From Aliagarivorans marinus DSM 23064 (GTDB lineage Bacteria; Pseudomonadota; Gammaproteobacteria; Enterobacterales; Celerinatantimonadaceae), in the NCBI RefSeq assembly GCF_000429485.1, contig NZ_KE386908.1:304694-368693 (forward strand): 64,000 nt of DNA, read 5' to 3'. Under the pieces are notes generated by a model. That model was not told where the DNA came from. It saw only the letters and a program-made list of their open reading frames with translations, and ran no database searches. Within the stretch, counting starts at the first letter, position 1. Each line of letters starts with the position of its first letter. Position numbers and translations under genes: made by a program. Below are positions 8,774-17,997 of this stretch, in pieces.

Positions 8774-11590
8774 ATGGAACTGAAGAAGTCAGTCGTTGTG
8801 GGCTTAATGGCACTGGGTGCCAGCAGCGCATTCGCAACGAACTATGGAGAAGCACTACAAAAATCAATCTACTTTTACGAGGCCCAACAATCCGGGCCAC
8901 TACCTGCGTGGAACCGGGTTGAGTGGCGCGGCGACTCGGCAATGACCGATGGCGACGATGTGGGGGTAGACCTCACTGGCGGTTGGTACGATGCTGGGGA
9001 TCACGTTAAGTTTGGTTTCCCGATGGCGGCGACCGCTACGATGTTGGCGTGGGGCGTGGTTGAGTACCCCGAGGCCTACCAACAGACCAACCAGATGGTC
9101 CATATCAAAAACAACCTGCGTTTTGTGGCCGACTACTTTGTCAAAGCGCACACTGGCCCAACCGAGTTTTGGGGGCAGGTGGGCCACGGTGGCGATGACC
9201 ACAAATGGTGGGGCTCGGCAGAGGTGCTGCCGATGGCTCGTCCTTCCTTCAAAATCGACGCAGCCAATCCCGGCAGCGACCTAGCTGGTGAAACCGCCGC
9301 AGCGCTGTCTGCAATCTCCATGGTATTCGCTGACAGCGACCCGGCTTACTCGGCCAAGTTGCTGGAACATGCCCGTCAGTTGTATGACTTTGCCTATGAG
9401 TATCGTGGTGTGTATAGCGATGCGATTACCGATGCGCAAGCCTACTACAACTCTTGGAGTGGTTATCAGGATGAGTTGGTATGGGGCGCTATCTGGCTTT
9501 ACCGTGCCACTGGCGAGAACAGCTATCTGGATATCGCCAAGACTGAATACCAGTTCCTGTCCACTGAGCCACAATCTGACACCCGCTCTTACAAGTGGGG
9601 ACAGGCATGGGATGACAAGTCCTATGGCTCTTACGTGTTGATGGCAGCGCTGACCGGCGAACAAGAGTATCGCGATGATGCCGAGCGTTGGTTGGATTAC
9701 TGGACCGACGGCTATCAAGGCGATCGGATCAGCTACACGCCGGGAGGTTTGGCCTTCCTTGATACCTGGGGCGCGGCGCGCTACTCCTCGAACACCTCGT
9801 TCCTGGCGTTGCTCTACTCCGATTACCTCAAAGCCGAAGGCCTAAACACGGCTAAAGCGCAAACCTATTACGACTTTGCCTACTCACAGTTAGAGTACAT
9901 TTTGGGGAATAACCCTCTGGGGATCTCTTACTTAATTGGCTATGGTGACTTCCACCCCACCAAGCCTCACCACCGCACAGCACATGGCGCATGGAATGAT
10001 AGCTCCAAAGAGCCCATCGAGAACCGCCACTTGCTGGTGGGTGCCTTGGTTGGCGGACCGGGTCGCGACGATTCTTGGGAAGATGACCGCGATGACTACG
10101 TGAAAAATGAGGTAGCCACTGACTATAACGCCGGCTTCACCTCAGCCGTAGCACGGCTATGGCTGGACCATGGCGGCGAGCCAATTGACGACAGCTTGTT
10201 CCCACAACCTGAAGTGCGTGACACCGAGTTGTACGTCGACGCCAAGCTAAACTCGCAAGGTCCTCGCCATATCGAGATCTCTGCGCGGGTGCACAACCAT
10301 ACCGCTTGGCCAGCACGTACCACCGATCAGCTCACGATGCGCTACTTCGTGGATCTGAGCGAGGTAATTGCTGCGGGCTATAGCGCCGCAGATGTTGAGC
10401 TGGGCACCGCCTATGACCAAGGCAGTGGCTTTACCGGTCCGTTCCCATGGGGTGATCCTGCCCAGAATCTTTACTACGGTGAGATCAGCTTCAAAGGGGT
10501 GAATATCTTCCCCGGTGGCCAATCTGATAGTAAGAAAGAGGTGCAATTCCGCTTCGCCCTGCCGTCTGATAACAACAATCCAGACTGGGACAACAGCAAT
10601 GATCCATCGTGGGATGACTACGGCTCGGCCCATGTAGAAGCGCCGAAGATCGCCCTCTACGACGCTGGTGTATTGGTATGGGGCCAAGAACCCGCACCCG
10701 CCTGTGGCGCAGACAGCGGTATCAACTGCCCGCCGATTGCGGATTCGCAGAGTGTCACTACGCCGTTTGACACCCCGGCTAGCATCACCCTTAGTGCCAG
10801 CGACAGCGATGGCAGCATTGTCGGCTATCAAATCGCGACACTGCCGACTAACGGCTCGTTAACCTTAAGCGGTGCGGTAGCCAGCTATGTGCCAAACAGT
10901 GGTTTCTTCGGCAACGACAGCTTCGGCTTTGTGGCAGAAGATGACCAAGGCGCATTGTCGCAAGAGGCCAGCGTGAGCATCGAGGTGGAAGCGCCGATTA
11001 TCCCAGCGGTTGCCATCAGCTCTCCTGCCGACGGAGCCCAGTTCCCGCCAGCGGGTAACATCGACCTGCAGATTGATCTGGCCAATGCCTATGCAGCCAA
11101 GGTCTATGTAGACAGTGTGGAAGTAACTAGCCGAGTGGGTAGCGGCGTGGTGACCATTGTGGCGCCTGACTTTGAAACGACTATCGCCGTATTGGTGGTC
11201 GCTGTGGATGAGAGTGGCGAAGCCTTGGATGCCCAAGCAGCGCTGAGCCTGGATATTGTAGAAGGGGTTGAACCGCCACTGGGTGGCCTGAGCTGTGCGC
11301 CAAGCGTCATCGACACGTGGCCGGGCGGCTTTGTGATAAACAGCGTTACCGTAAGCAACGACTCTGACGTTGCGGTTGATGGCTGGAAGGTTCTACTGAG
11401 CTTCGATATGCCGGTGAGCTTGGCCAATGGTTGGAATGCGCAGCTGGCTGAGTCGAGCGATGGCATGGGCATCACTGCCACGAACGAAGTCTACAACGGT
11501 TCACTGCCAGCCGGCGGCAGCGCTAGCTTTGGCTTGCAGGGCAGCTACAGCGGCGAGTTCATTGCGCCAAGCTGCACTGTTCTTCCTTAA
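8774..11590 (+). CDS. Secreted GH9 endoglucanase with CBM3, Ig-like and CBM2 modules
   Basis: Multimodular 938-residue cellulase that would cut beta-1,4-glucan outside the cell. Signal peptide about residues 1-21 (ends SSAFA). The GH9 catalytic domain covers about 22-465: DAGD at 73-76 holds the catalytic base, KPHHRTAHG is the family histidine motif, and E446 in NEVATDYNAGF is the acid. A CBM3-like module follows (about 475-645, PEVRDTELYVDAKLN...), the arrangement typical of processive GH9-CBM3c enzymes. Next come a cadherin-like repeat (about 655-740) and a second Ig-like module (about 742-832). A C-terminal CBM2 (about 836-938) has paired cysteines and conserved tryptophans. The same CBM2 ending is used by the GH5 enzyme downstream, so both likely target crystalline cellulose. 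Confidence 0.93.
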   Translation: MELKKSVVVGLMALGASSAFATNYGEALQKSIYFYEAQQSGPLPAWNRVEWRGDSAMTDGDDVGVDLTGGWYDAGDHVKFGFPMAATATMLAWGVVEYPEAYQQTNQMVHIKNNLRFVADYFVKAHTGPTEFWGQVGHGGDDHKWWGSAEVLPMARPSFKIDAANPGSDLAGETAAALSAISMVFADSDPAYSAKLLEHARQLYDFAYEYRGVYSDAITDAQAYYNSWSGYQDELVWGAIWLYRATGENSYLDIAKTEYQFLSTEPQSDTRSYKWGQAWDDKSYGSYVLMAALTGEQEYRDDAERWLDYWTDGYQGDRISYTPGGLAFLDTWGAARYSSNTSFLALLYSDYLKAEGLNTAKAQTYYDFAYSQLEYILGNNPLGISYLIGYGDFHPTKPHHRTAHGAWNDSSKEPIENRHLLVGALVGGPGRDDSWEDDRDDYVKNEVATDYNAGFTSAVARLWLDHGGEPIDDSLFPQPEVRDTELYVDAKLNSQGPRHIEISARVHNHTAWPARTTDQLTMRYFVDLSEVIAAGYSAADVELGTAYDQGSGFTGPFPWGDPAQNLYYGEISFKGVNIFPGGQSDSKKEVQFRFALPSDNNNPDWDNSNDPSWDDYGSAHVEAPKIALYDAGVLVWGQEPAPACGADSGINCPPIADSQSVTTPFDTPASITLSASDSDGSIVGYQIATLPTNGSLTLSGAVASYVPNSGFFGNDSFGFVAEDDQGALSQEASVSIEVEAPIIPAVAISSPADGAQFPPAGNIDLQIDLANAYAAKVYVDSVEVTSRVGSGVVTIVAPDFETTIAVLVVAVDESGEALDAQAALSLDIVEGVEPPLGGLSCAPSVIDTWPGGFVINSVTVSNDSDVAVDGWKVLLSFDMPVSLANGWNAQLAESSDGMGITATNEVYNGSLPAGGSASFGLQGSYSGEFIAPSCTVLP

Positions 11591-11608
11591 GTTGTACCCG
11601 TAAATCAA

Positions 11609-11631
11609 CAGCCTGCCAGTTCGGCAGGCTG
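11609..11631 (+). terminator. Stem-loop between GH9 and GH5 genes
   Basis: CAGCCTGCC/GGCAGGCTG forms a strong 9-bp stem (arms 11609-11617 and 11623-11631) 18 bp after the GH9 stop. The T content after it is low, so it may only partly end transcription and allow some read-through into the GH5 gene 21 bp further on. Confidence 0.55.
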
Positions 11632-11651
11632 TGTTATCTCAAGGATTTATC

Positions 11652-13802
11652 ATGAACTTTATTAAACGTTCTACCCCATGGATGGGATTGGCGCTGGGCG
11701 CGTCACTGTGTAGCTCTGCCATGGCGGCCACCCCACTACCCGATGACGACTGGCTGCGGGTTGAAGGGAATCAAATCGTTACTGCCGAAGGCGAGCCAGT
11801 ATGGCTGACCGGGGCAAACTGGTTTGGCTTTAACACCTCCGAGCGGGTTCTGCACGGACTGTGGTCGGTCAATCTAGAGGATACCTTGGCGGATATCGCC
11901 GGACGCGGCATCAACATCCTGCGGGTGCCTATCTCCACTGAGTTGCTCTACGAGTGGCAACAGGGCTATGAGAGTCCTGCCAGCGTAAATGAGAGTGCTA
12001 ACCCCGGCCTGGCAGGGGCTACTTCCTTGGATGTCTTCGATGCGATGATCGCTGGCTCAAAAGCGGTTGGCCTGAAGATCTTACTCGACGTGCATAGCGC
12101 AGAGGCGGACAACTCCGGCCATGTCGCACCGATGTGGTACAAGGGCGACATCACTCCTGAGATCTTCTTCTCCACCTGGGAGTGGGTGATAGAGCGCTAC
12201 AAAAATGACGACACCATTATCGCCGTGGACTTGGAGAACGAGCCTCACGGACTTCCCTGGTCGGGCAGTGATTTTGCCAAATGGGATGACTCGCAAGATG
12301 TGAATAACTGGAAGTACGCCTGTGAGAAGGCCTCCAACCTGATCCTCGATATTAATCCAAAGATGCTGATCATGTGTGAAGGCATCGAGGTCTACCCCAA
12401 AGATGGCGTGACCTGGACCAGCATGGATGAGGATGACTACCACGGCAACTGGTGGGGCGGTAACCTGCGTGGGGTACGTGATCTGCCGGTCGATCTCGGG
12501 GAGCGCCAAGGCCAGTTTATGTACTCGCCCCATGACTACGGACCGCTGGTGTTTGACCAGCCGTGGTTCTATGAAGGCTTTAACAAAGACACCCTTTATC
12601 AGGATGTGTGGAAGGACAACTGGATGTTCATCCACGAAGAGAACATCTCGCCACTACTGATTGGTGAGTGGGGCGGCTTTATGGATGGTGCCGGTAACGA
12701 AAAGTGGATCCGTGCCATCGGCGAGCTGATTCAAGAACATCGTCTGCACCATACCTTCTGGTGCTTCAACCCTAACTCCGGCGATACCGGCGGCCTGGTC
12801 GAATACGACTGGACGACGTGGGATGAAGAGAAATACGCGGTGCTGGAGCCGACACTGTGGAAGAACGAACAGGGCAAATTTATTGGGCTGGACCGGGTGG
12901 TTCCGCTGGGTAGTGCTGCAACCGGGGTGAGTCTGGGCGACTACCTGGCTAGCACTGTATCGGCGGTCACCATTCAAACGCCAGCATCGGGCAGTTACGC
13001 CTTAACCGGCAGCCAATTGAGCGTGGCCTATCAAGCCAGCAAAGTGGCAGCGGTGGATGTGTATCTGAACAACCAGTTGGTACAAGGTGCAGTGAACGCA
13101 TCACCGGTGGCGGTTGCCTTACCTGCGACAGCGGGCGAAGTGACGATACGCCTAGAGGGACTGGATGAGACTGGGCAAGCGCTCGAGGTCAGCGATAGCA
13201 TTGTGGTCAATGTGGTGGACGAGCTACCGCTGCAACCGCAGATCAGCTTGGTTAATCCTAGTGCTAACGCCACGCTAGAGAGCGGCGGCAGTGTGTTGGT
13301 GGAGGTGGCTCTCAACGATGCTGCAGGCTTTGTGCTGGACTTCGCCGGTGAGCAAATCCAGGTGGAGGGCAGCCAGTACCTGCTCGACTTGCTGGTACCT
13401 GCTGGCGACTACCTGCTAACAGTGACAGCACTGGATAGTGATGGGGTAAGCCTTGAGGTGAGCGATAGCCTAAGCCTGACCCTGCGCGAACCTGCTAGTG
13501 CTTTCCTTAGCTGTGAGGTCGGTAATCTGGATAGTTGGGATGGTGGCTTTGTGATTAACGCCATTACCGTTACCAACACTGGCGCGCAGACCATTAGCGA
13601 TTGGCAGGTGTTGCTGGAGTTCCCAGTACCGGTGACCTTTAGTCAGGGCTGGAGCGCCCAGTATGAAACGCTATCGGATACCGAAATCAGCGTTAGTGGT
13701 GTTGAGTACAACCGACAGCTAGCGCCGGGACAGAGCGTCAGCTTTGGCTTGCAAGGTACCCATAGCGGAGGCTTTGCAGCGCCAGTCTGTGTGGCTTATT
13801 AG
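11652..13802 (+). CDS. Secreted GH5 cellulase with Ig-like linkers and CBM2
   Basis: 716-residue endoglucanase. The start is the ATG at 11652, which has AAGGA upstream and begins a signal peptide (cleavage near SSAMA, about residue 27). The GH5 domain spans about 30-420: E197 in DLENEPHG is the acid/base and E339 in LIGEWGG the nucleophile, with LLDVHS and HTFWCFNPNSGDTGG typical of GH5 subfamily-1-like cellulases. Two Ig-like or linker modules follow (about 435-525 and 530-615). A C-terminal CBM2 (about 618-716, LSCEVGNLDSWDGGF...) closely resembles that of the GH9 enzyme. It lies 61 bp after GH9 on the same strand and probably forms a cellulase unit with it, ended by a strong terminator. 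Confidence 0.93.
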   Translation: MNFIKRSTPWMGLALGASLCSSAMAATPLPDDDWLRVEGNQIVTAEGEPVWLTGANWFGFNTSERVLHGLWSVNLEDTLADIAGRGINILRVPISTELLYEWQQGYESPASVNESANPGLAGATSLDVFDAMIAGSKAVGLKILLDVHSAEADNSGHVAPMWYKGDITPEIFFSTWEWVIERYKNDDTIIAVDLENEPHGLPWSGSDFAKWDDSQDVNNWKYACEKASNLILDINPKMLIMCEGIEVYPKDGVTWTSMDEDDYHGNWWGGNLRGVRDLPVDLGERQGQFMYSPHDYGPLVFDQPWFYEGFNKDTLYQDVWKDNWMFIHEENISPLLIGEWGGFMDGAGNEKWIRAIGELIQEHRLHHTFWCFNPNSGDTGGLVEYDWTTWDEEKYAVLEPTLWKNEQGKFIGLDRVVPLGSAATGVSLGDYLASTVSAVTIQTPASGSYALTGSQLSVAYQASKVAAVDVYLNNQLVQGAVNASPVAVALPATAGEVTIRLEGLDETGQALEVSDSIVVNVVDELPLQPQISLVNPSANATLESGGSVLVEVALNDAAGFVLDFAGEQIQVEGSQYLLDLLVPAGDYLLTVTALDSDGVSLEVSDSLSLTLREPASAFLSCEVGNLDSWDGGFVINAITVTNTGAQTISDWQVLLEFPVPVTFSQGWSAQYETLSDTEISVSGVEYNRQLAPGQSVSFGLQGTHSGGFAAPVCVAY

Positions 13803-13833
13803 ATTATCCTTGGTCAGCGTAGGTTGACAGCTT

Positions 13834-13857
13834 GGCCCGCCTCGGCGGGCCTTTTTT
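13834..13857 (+). terminator. Intrinsic terminator after the GH5 gene
   Basis: GGCCCGCC/GGCGGGCC stem (13834-13841 and 13844-13851) followed by TTTTTT. Strong, and ends the cellulase unit. Confidence 0.93.
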
Positions 13858-13899
13858 GATGCAGTGTATTCGAGCGAGGTATTGCGGCTAAAGCGCTGC

Positions 13900-14622
13900 C
13901 TAGCGGCGGCGACGCACCAAGCCCAGTCCGGCTAACAAAAGCAAGGACCACACAGCCGGTTCCGGCACATCATTGTAGGTCAGATTATCGTAGCGGATGC
14001 TGTAGCCACCTTGTGCTGACAGGGTGTTATAGCCGTTGAGGATAATCTCTTCGATAAAGGCGGCATTCGATAGGCCTTGGTAGACCTCGGATCCGTTCAC
14101 AAAGTAACTGAACAGGCCATCGGCAAGGAAGATCTCGAGGCGGTTAAAGACATCTAGCTCGAAGGCATCACTTACCGGGTCGATCCAACCTTGATAAGTA
14201 TCCCAGATACCAATTCCGGTTTGCGCCTCAGCGTAGCTGGGGTTTTCGTACTGGTATTGATACTCCATGATCGGCCACTCTTTCAGTGAGCCACTCTCGT
14301 TTTCTGCTGTTCCCCACAAACCGCCATAGCGACCGGGTTGGTCCCAGCCTGAGTCGATGAAGATATCCACACCGATATAGTCAGCGCGCAAACCATCGAG
14401 CTTCATGCCTTGGGTGTTGTAGAAGTTGTTGTCGTTCAGCTCACCGGAGACGGTCATCACCAACTCGTTGTTGATGATCTCAAAGCCGCTGGGGGCGCTG
14501 CGGTCGGTGGTCCAGCCATCTAAGCTGTCGCCGTTATTAAACTCGTAGGTGATCAGTTGAGCGTGGGCACCGAATCCTACCAATGCCAGCATACTCGTTG
14601 TAATTAGGGTACGGGTGTTCAT
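13900..14622 (-). CDS. Secreted PEP-CTERM protein of unknown function
   Basis: 240-residue exported protein. The start is the ATG at 14620-14622 with AAGGAGC upstream, followed by a signal peptide (ends GFGAHA, about residue 22). The body is rich in aromatic residues, Gly, Asp and Asn, and looks beta-rich. The C-terminus is a textbook PEP-CTERM sorting signal: VPEPAVW, a hydrophobic helix (LLLLAGLGLV) and RRRR. Such proteins are processed by an exosortase and often go to the outer surface or biofilm matrix in exopolysaccharide-producing bacteria. No exosortase gene is in this window. It is convergent with the cellulases. Its leader carries a 16-bp tandem repeat. No catalytic motif was recognised. 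Confidence 0.85.
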   Translation of the reverse strand: MNTRTLITTSMLALVGFGAHAQLITYEFNNGDSLDGWTTDRSAPSGFEIINNELVMTVSGELNDNNFYNTQGMKLDGLRADYIGVDIFIDSGWDQPGRYGGLWGTAENESGSLKEWPIMEYQYQYENPSYAEAQTGIGIWDTYQGWIDPVSDAFELDVFNRLEIFLADGLFSYFVNGSEVYQGLSNAAFIEEIILNGYNTLSAQGGYSIRYDNLTYNDVPEPAVWSLLLLAGLGLVRRRR

Positions 14623-14651
14623 TGTTGCTCCTTGCAATATAGGTAGAAAGT

Positions 14652-14691
14652 TTTCTACTGCCGTCGAGCCAAAGGTTTCTACTGCCGTCGA
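14652..14691. repeat. 16-bp direct repeat with 24-bp period
   Basis: TTTCTACTGCCGTCGA occurs identically at 14652-14667 and 14676-14691, 30-69 bp upstream of the PEP-CTERM start codon. The arrangement suggests a local tandem duplication or a pair of regulator-binding sites. Confidence 0.85.
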
Positions 14692-14972
14692 CTTATGGCA
14701 AGGAAAGAGCCAGCAAGAAAAGATCCAATAAACATGCACTTAGATATTCCGCAGCTTTTGCTGATAGTAAAAACTAACCTTTTACTTAGTATGTAAAATT
14801 AGCTGACACTAATTAACCAATTTCTGATGTATGGATCACAGCCCGCTCCTGCCTTACTTTTGCCCCTTCTCTCACTCCGGCTACCCCACGAGCAAAAAGT
14901 TGGCTACGTGATCACAAATTGTGCAGAGGGTGTTCGCAATCCATCGCAAAAAGTGACCATACTCTCGCTTGA

Positions 14973-14997
14973 CGCAAACGTTTGCGCAAACGTTTGC
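14973..14997. promoter_or_regulatory. Tandem RbsR/PurR-type operator
   Basis: Two perfect palindromes, CGCAAACGTTTGCG (14973-14986) and GCAAACGTTTGC (14986-14997), lie with centres 12 bp apart, 61 bp before rbsD. The core matches the LacI-family RbsR/PurR operator with its central CG. The regulator is very likely RbsR, encoded at the end of the operon. Confidence 0.88.
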
Positions 14998-15057
14998 CAA
15001 TGCCTTCATCAAGAACTGGAATAGCGTTTTATGGCTAGTCCGTCGCAAGGAGCATCT

Positions 15058-15477
15058 ATGAAGAAAGGCCAAATGTTAAATGCCCCGCTCTCATCCGTGG
15101 TCGCCTCGCTGGGGCATACCGATCAGCTGGCTGTGGCCGACGCTGGCTTGCCCATCCCCGAGGGGCCGCAGCGTATCGACCTGGCATTGAAGCGCGGTAG
15201 CCCAGATTTTTTGTCGGTACTTGAGGTGCTGCTGCTTGATGTTCAAGTCGAGCGGGTCTGGCTGGCAGACGAGATCAAAGAACATAACCCTGAGATGCTC
15301 GCGCAGCTCGTGGCGTTATTACAGCAGGCCGGCGAAGCACAGGGCCAAATCATCGAAATCGCCTTTGTCTCCCACGAGCAGTTCAAGCTGCAAACCCACA
15401 CCTGTAAGGCAGTGGTGCGCAGCGGTGAATGCAGCCCTTACGCCAACGTTATCTTGCAATCAGGAGTGGCCTTCTGA
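15058..15477 (+). CDS. rbsD: D-ribose pyranase RbsD
   Basis: Cytoplasmic enzyme that converts beta-pyranose to beta-furanose ribose for ribokinase. The 139-residue protein matches RbsD in length and motifs: [22 protein letters not shown] at the start, DAGLPIP, and the C-terminal [11 protein letters not shown]. The ATG at 15058 is chosen because it follows AAGGAGC and begins the family N-terminus; an in-frame ATG at 15031 lacks this. Its stop overlaps the rbsA start (TGATG), so the two are translationally coupled. First gene of rbsDACBKR. Confidence 0.95.
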   Translation: MKKGQMLNAPLSSVVASLGHTDQLAVADAGLPIPEGPQRIDLALKRGSPDFLSVLEVLLLDVQVERVWLADEIKEHNPEMLAQLVALLQQAGEAQGQIIEIAFVSHEQFKLQTHTCKAVVRSGECSPYANVILQSGVAF

Positions 15478-16970
15478 TGAGCCAGGCAATCCTGCAGATG
15501 CAAGGGGTGAGCAAAACCTTTCCCGGCGTAAAGGCGCTCGATCAGGCCACCTTGAATGTCTATCCCGGCGAAGTGATGGCGCTGCTCGGGGAGAATGGTG
15601 CCGGTAAGTCGACCCTGATGAAGGTGCTTACCGGTATCTACCATGCCGATAGTGGCAGCATTCACTACTTCGGCTCGCCGATGACCTTTGCCGGGCCTCG
15701 CGATTCCATGGAGCAGGGGATCAGCATCATTCACCAAGAGCTCAACCTGATTGAAGAGCTGTCGATTGCTGAGAATATCTTCTTAGGTCGCGAGCTGTGC
15801 GCTAAAGGCGGCCGCATCGATTGGCCGGCAATGTATCGCGAAGCCGACAAGTTGCTGGCGCACCTTAAGGTTGGCCGCAGTAGTCGCGAGCAGATCAAAG
15901 CCCTGTCGCTGGGCGAGAAGCAAATGGTGGAGATTGCTAAGGCGCTGTCGTTTGAGGCCAAGGTGATCATCATGGACGAGCCCACCGATGCGCTCACCCT
16001 GCAAGAGACCGAGAGTCTGTTTAAGGTGATCAACGAGCTGCGCGAGCAGGGGCGGGGGATTGTCTATATCTCCCATCGCCTCAGCGAGATTTTCCAGATC
16101 TGCGACAAGTTAACCGTGCTTCGTGACGGCGAGTTTATCGCCGAGCGAGAGGTGGCGGAGATGGACGAAGATGCGGTGATTGAGCTGATGGTCGGTCGCC
16201 GGCTCGACGAGTACTACCCCACGGTGGAGGCAAGCCAAGGGCGGGTCTCGCTCAAGGTGGACAAGCTATCTGGCCCCGGGGTGAACAAGGTCAGCTTTGA
16301 GCTGCATGAAGGCGAGATCCTCGGCTTCAGTGGCTTGATGGGCGCCGGGCGAAGTGAGCTGATGCGGCTGCTGTTTGGCGATACCCGCAAAACCGCCGGC
16401 AGCGTCAGCCTGTATGGCGAAACCTTAAACCTGAATCACCCCAGCCAAGGAATTGCCGCTGGCATCTCCTATATCTCGGAAGATCGCAAGGGTGATGGTC
16501 TGGTGTTGGGGATGTCGGTTAAGACCAACATGAGCCTGAGCGCGCTGGCGGCACTGAGTCATGTTGGCGGTCATATCAAGCGCGGCGAAGAAGCCAAGCA
16601 GGTGGCGCGTTTTATCGATGCCTTCAATATCAAGACCCCGTCTGAGGAGCAGATTATCGGCAACCTCTCGGGGGGCAATCAGCAGAAGGTCGCCATCGCC
16701 AAAGGGCTGATGACCGAGCCCAAGGTGCTGATCCTCGACGAGCCCACCCGCGGGGTCGATGTGGGGGCCAAGAAAGAGATCTATGAGCTGATCAATCAGT
16801 TCAAACAACGCGGTATGAGTATCTTGCTGATTTCCTCCGACATGCCCGAAGTGCTAGGCATGAGTGACCGCATCCTAGTGATGCACGAGGGGCAGATCAG
16901 TGGTGAGTTTGATGTGGCAGAGGCGACCCAGGAAGGCCTGTTAGCCGCTGCAGTTGGTAGAAATGAGTAG
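15477..16970 (+). CDS. rbsA: Ribose ABC transporter ATP-binding protein RbsA
   Basis: 497-residue protein with two fused ATPase domains that energises ribose import with RbsB and RbsC. In the first domain Walker A is GENGAGKST (38-46), the signature is LSLGEKQ, and Walker B is [11 protein letters not shown]. The second domain has the degenerate Walker [10 protein letters not shown] typical of sugar transporters, an intact LSGGNQQK signature and [13 protein letters not shown]. The start at 15477 overlaps the rbsD stop. An in-frame ATG at 15429, inside rbsD, would add a non-homologous extension and is rejected. Confidence 0.95.
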   Translation: MSQAILQMQGVSKTFPGVKALDQATLNVYPGEVMALLGENGAGKSTLMKVLTGIYHADSGSIHYFGSPMTFAGPRDSMEQGISIIHQELNLIEELSIAENIFLGRELCAKGGRIDWPAMYREADKLLAHLKVGRSSREQIKALSLGEKQMVEIAKALSFEAKVIIMDEPTDALTLQETESLFKVINELREQGRGIVYISHRLSEIFQICDKLTVLRDGEFIAEREVAEMDEDAVIELMVGRRLDEYYPTVEASQGRVSLKVDKLSGPGVNKVSFELHEGEILGFSGLMGAGRSELMRLLFGDTRKTAGSVSLYGETLNLNHPSQGIAAGISYISEDRKGDGLVLGMSVKTNMSLSALAALSHVGGHIKRGEEAKQVARFIDAFNIKTPSEEQIIGNLSGGNQQKVAIAKGLMTEPKVLILDEPTRGVDVGAKKEIYELINQFKQRGMSILLISSDMPEVLGMSDRILVMHEGQISGEFDVAEATQEGLLAAAVGRNE

Positions 16971-16977
16971 GCACAAC

Positions 16978-17958
16978 ATGAATACAGTTAAACAACCCAC
17001 AGCAGTTAGCGGCAAGCCCAAGGTCAACGTGGCGCAGTGGCTGTTCGAGCAAAAAGCGCTGATCGCCCTGCTGGTGCTGATCGTCATCGTCTCGTTTCTC
17101 AACGACAACTTTTTTACCACCCATAACCTGCTAAACATCCTGCGCCAGACCTCGGTCAATGCGGTGATTGCGGTGGGCATGACGCTGGTGATCCTCACCG
17201 CCGGCATCGACCTCAGCGTGGGCTCGATTTTAGCGCTGTGTGGCGCGCTGGCGGCCAGTATGGTGGCCGCTGAGCTACCGCTGGTGGTGACCATCTGCGG
17301 TACTTTGCTGGCCGGTTGTGCCATGGGCATGTTCAGCGGGGTATTGGTGGCCAAAGGCAAGGTCCAGCCTTTTATCGCGACCTTGGTGGCGATGACCGCC
17401 CTGCGCGGACTGACCATGGTGTATACCGATGGTCGGCCGATCTCCACCGGCTTTACCGACGCCGGTGATGCCTTTGCTTATCTCGGTACTGGCTATCTGT
17501 TTGGTATTCCTTTCCCGGTCTGGCTGATGGTGTTTGCCTTCGCGGGGGCTTGGTATCTGCTTAACCATACGCGCTTGGGGCGATACATCTACGCGGTGGG
17601 CGGTAACGAGGAAGCCACCCGCCTGTCGGGTATTAATGTCGACCGAGTCAAAATTGCGGTCTATGGCATCAGCGGTCTGATGTCGGGCCTGGCCGGGCTG
17701 ATTGTGACCTCGCGTTTGTCATCGGCCCAACCCACTGCAGGCGCGGCCTATGAGCTGGACGCCATCGCCGCAGTGGTGGTCGGTGGCACCAGCTTGGCCG
17801 GTGGTCGCGGCTGGATTATCGGCACCCTGATCGGCGCACTAATTATCGGATTTTTAAACAATGCACTGAACTTGCTGGATGTTTCGTCCTACTACCAGAT
17901 GATTGCCAAGGCAGCGGTGATCCTACTCGCCGTGCTGGCAGATAGACGAAGTAAGTAA
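16978..17958 (+). CDS. rbsC: Ribose ABC transporter permease RbsC
   Basis: 326-residue inner-membrane permease with about 8-10 hydrophobic segments. The core LLVLIVIVSFLND..., GMTLVILTAGIDLSVGS and ALGxxxY/GGTSLAGGRGWIIGTLIGA-type motifs are those of RbsC. The start ATG 16978 aligns with the family N-terminus (Q-rich head before LFEQKALIALLVLIV). An ATG at 16963 overlaps the rbsA stop and would add five residues, and cannot be excluded. Cotranscribed with rbsA and rbsB. Confidence 0.94.
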   Translation: MNTVKQPTAVSGKPKVNVAQWLFEQKALIALLVLIVIVSFLNDNFFTTHNLLNILRQTSVNAVIAVGMTLVILTAGIDLSVGSILALCGALAASMVAAELPLVVTICGTLLAGCAMGMFSGVLVAKGKVQPFIATLVAMTALRGLTMVYTDGRPISTGFTDAGDAFAYLGTGYLFGIPFPVWLMVFAFAGAWYLLNHTRLGRYIYAVGGNEEATRLSGINVDRVKIAVYGISGLMSGLAGLIVTSRLSSAQPTAGAAYELDAIAAVVVGGTSLAGGRGWIIGTLIGALIIGFLNNALNLLDVSSYYQMIAKAAVILLAVLADRRSK

Positions 17959-17997
17959 TTGCTGTACCCAAACCCAACCCTACATGGAGTAAAGAGA

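Larger units (their letters stand above)
14623..15057. promoter_or_regulatory. Divergent regulatory region between PEP-CTERM gene and rbs operon
   Basis: This 435-bp gap carries the direct repeats at 14652-14691, a weak CRP-like site (TGATG-N6-TCACA, 14825-14840, good right half only) and the tandem RbsR-type operator at 14973-14997. A possible rbs promoter has TTCGCA (14933-14938) and CATACT (14958-14963) with a 19-bp spacer, which would put the operators just past the transcription start. No gene is evident. Confidence 0.55.

Noticed and set aside
14623..14739. N-terminal extension of the PEP-CTERM protein
   Set aside because: The frame stays open upstream through the direct repeats, but the signal peptide and AAGGAGC site fix the start at 14622.
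14825..14840. CRP site before rbsD
   Set aside because: Only the right half (TCACA) matches well; the left half TGATG is poor, so it is mentioned only as weak.
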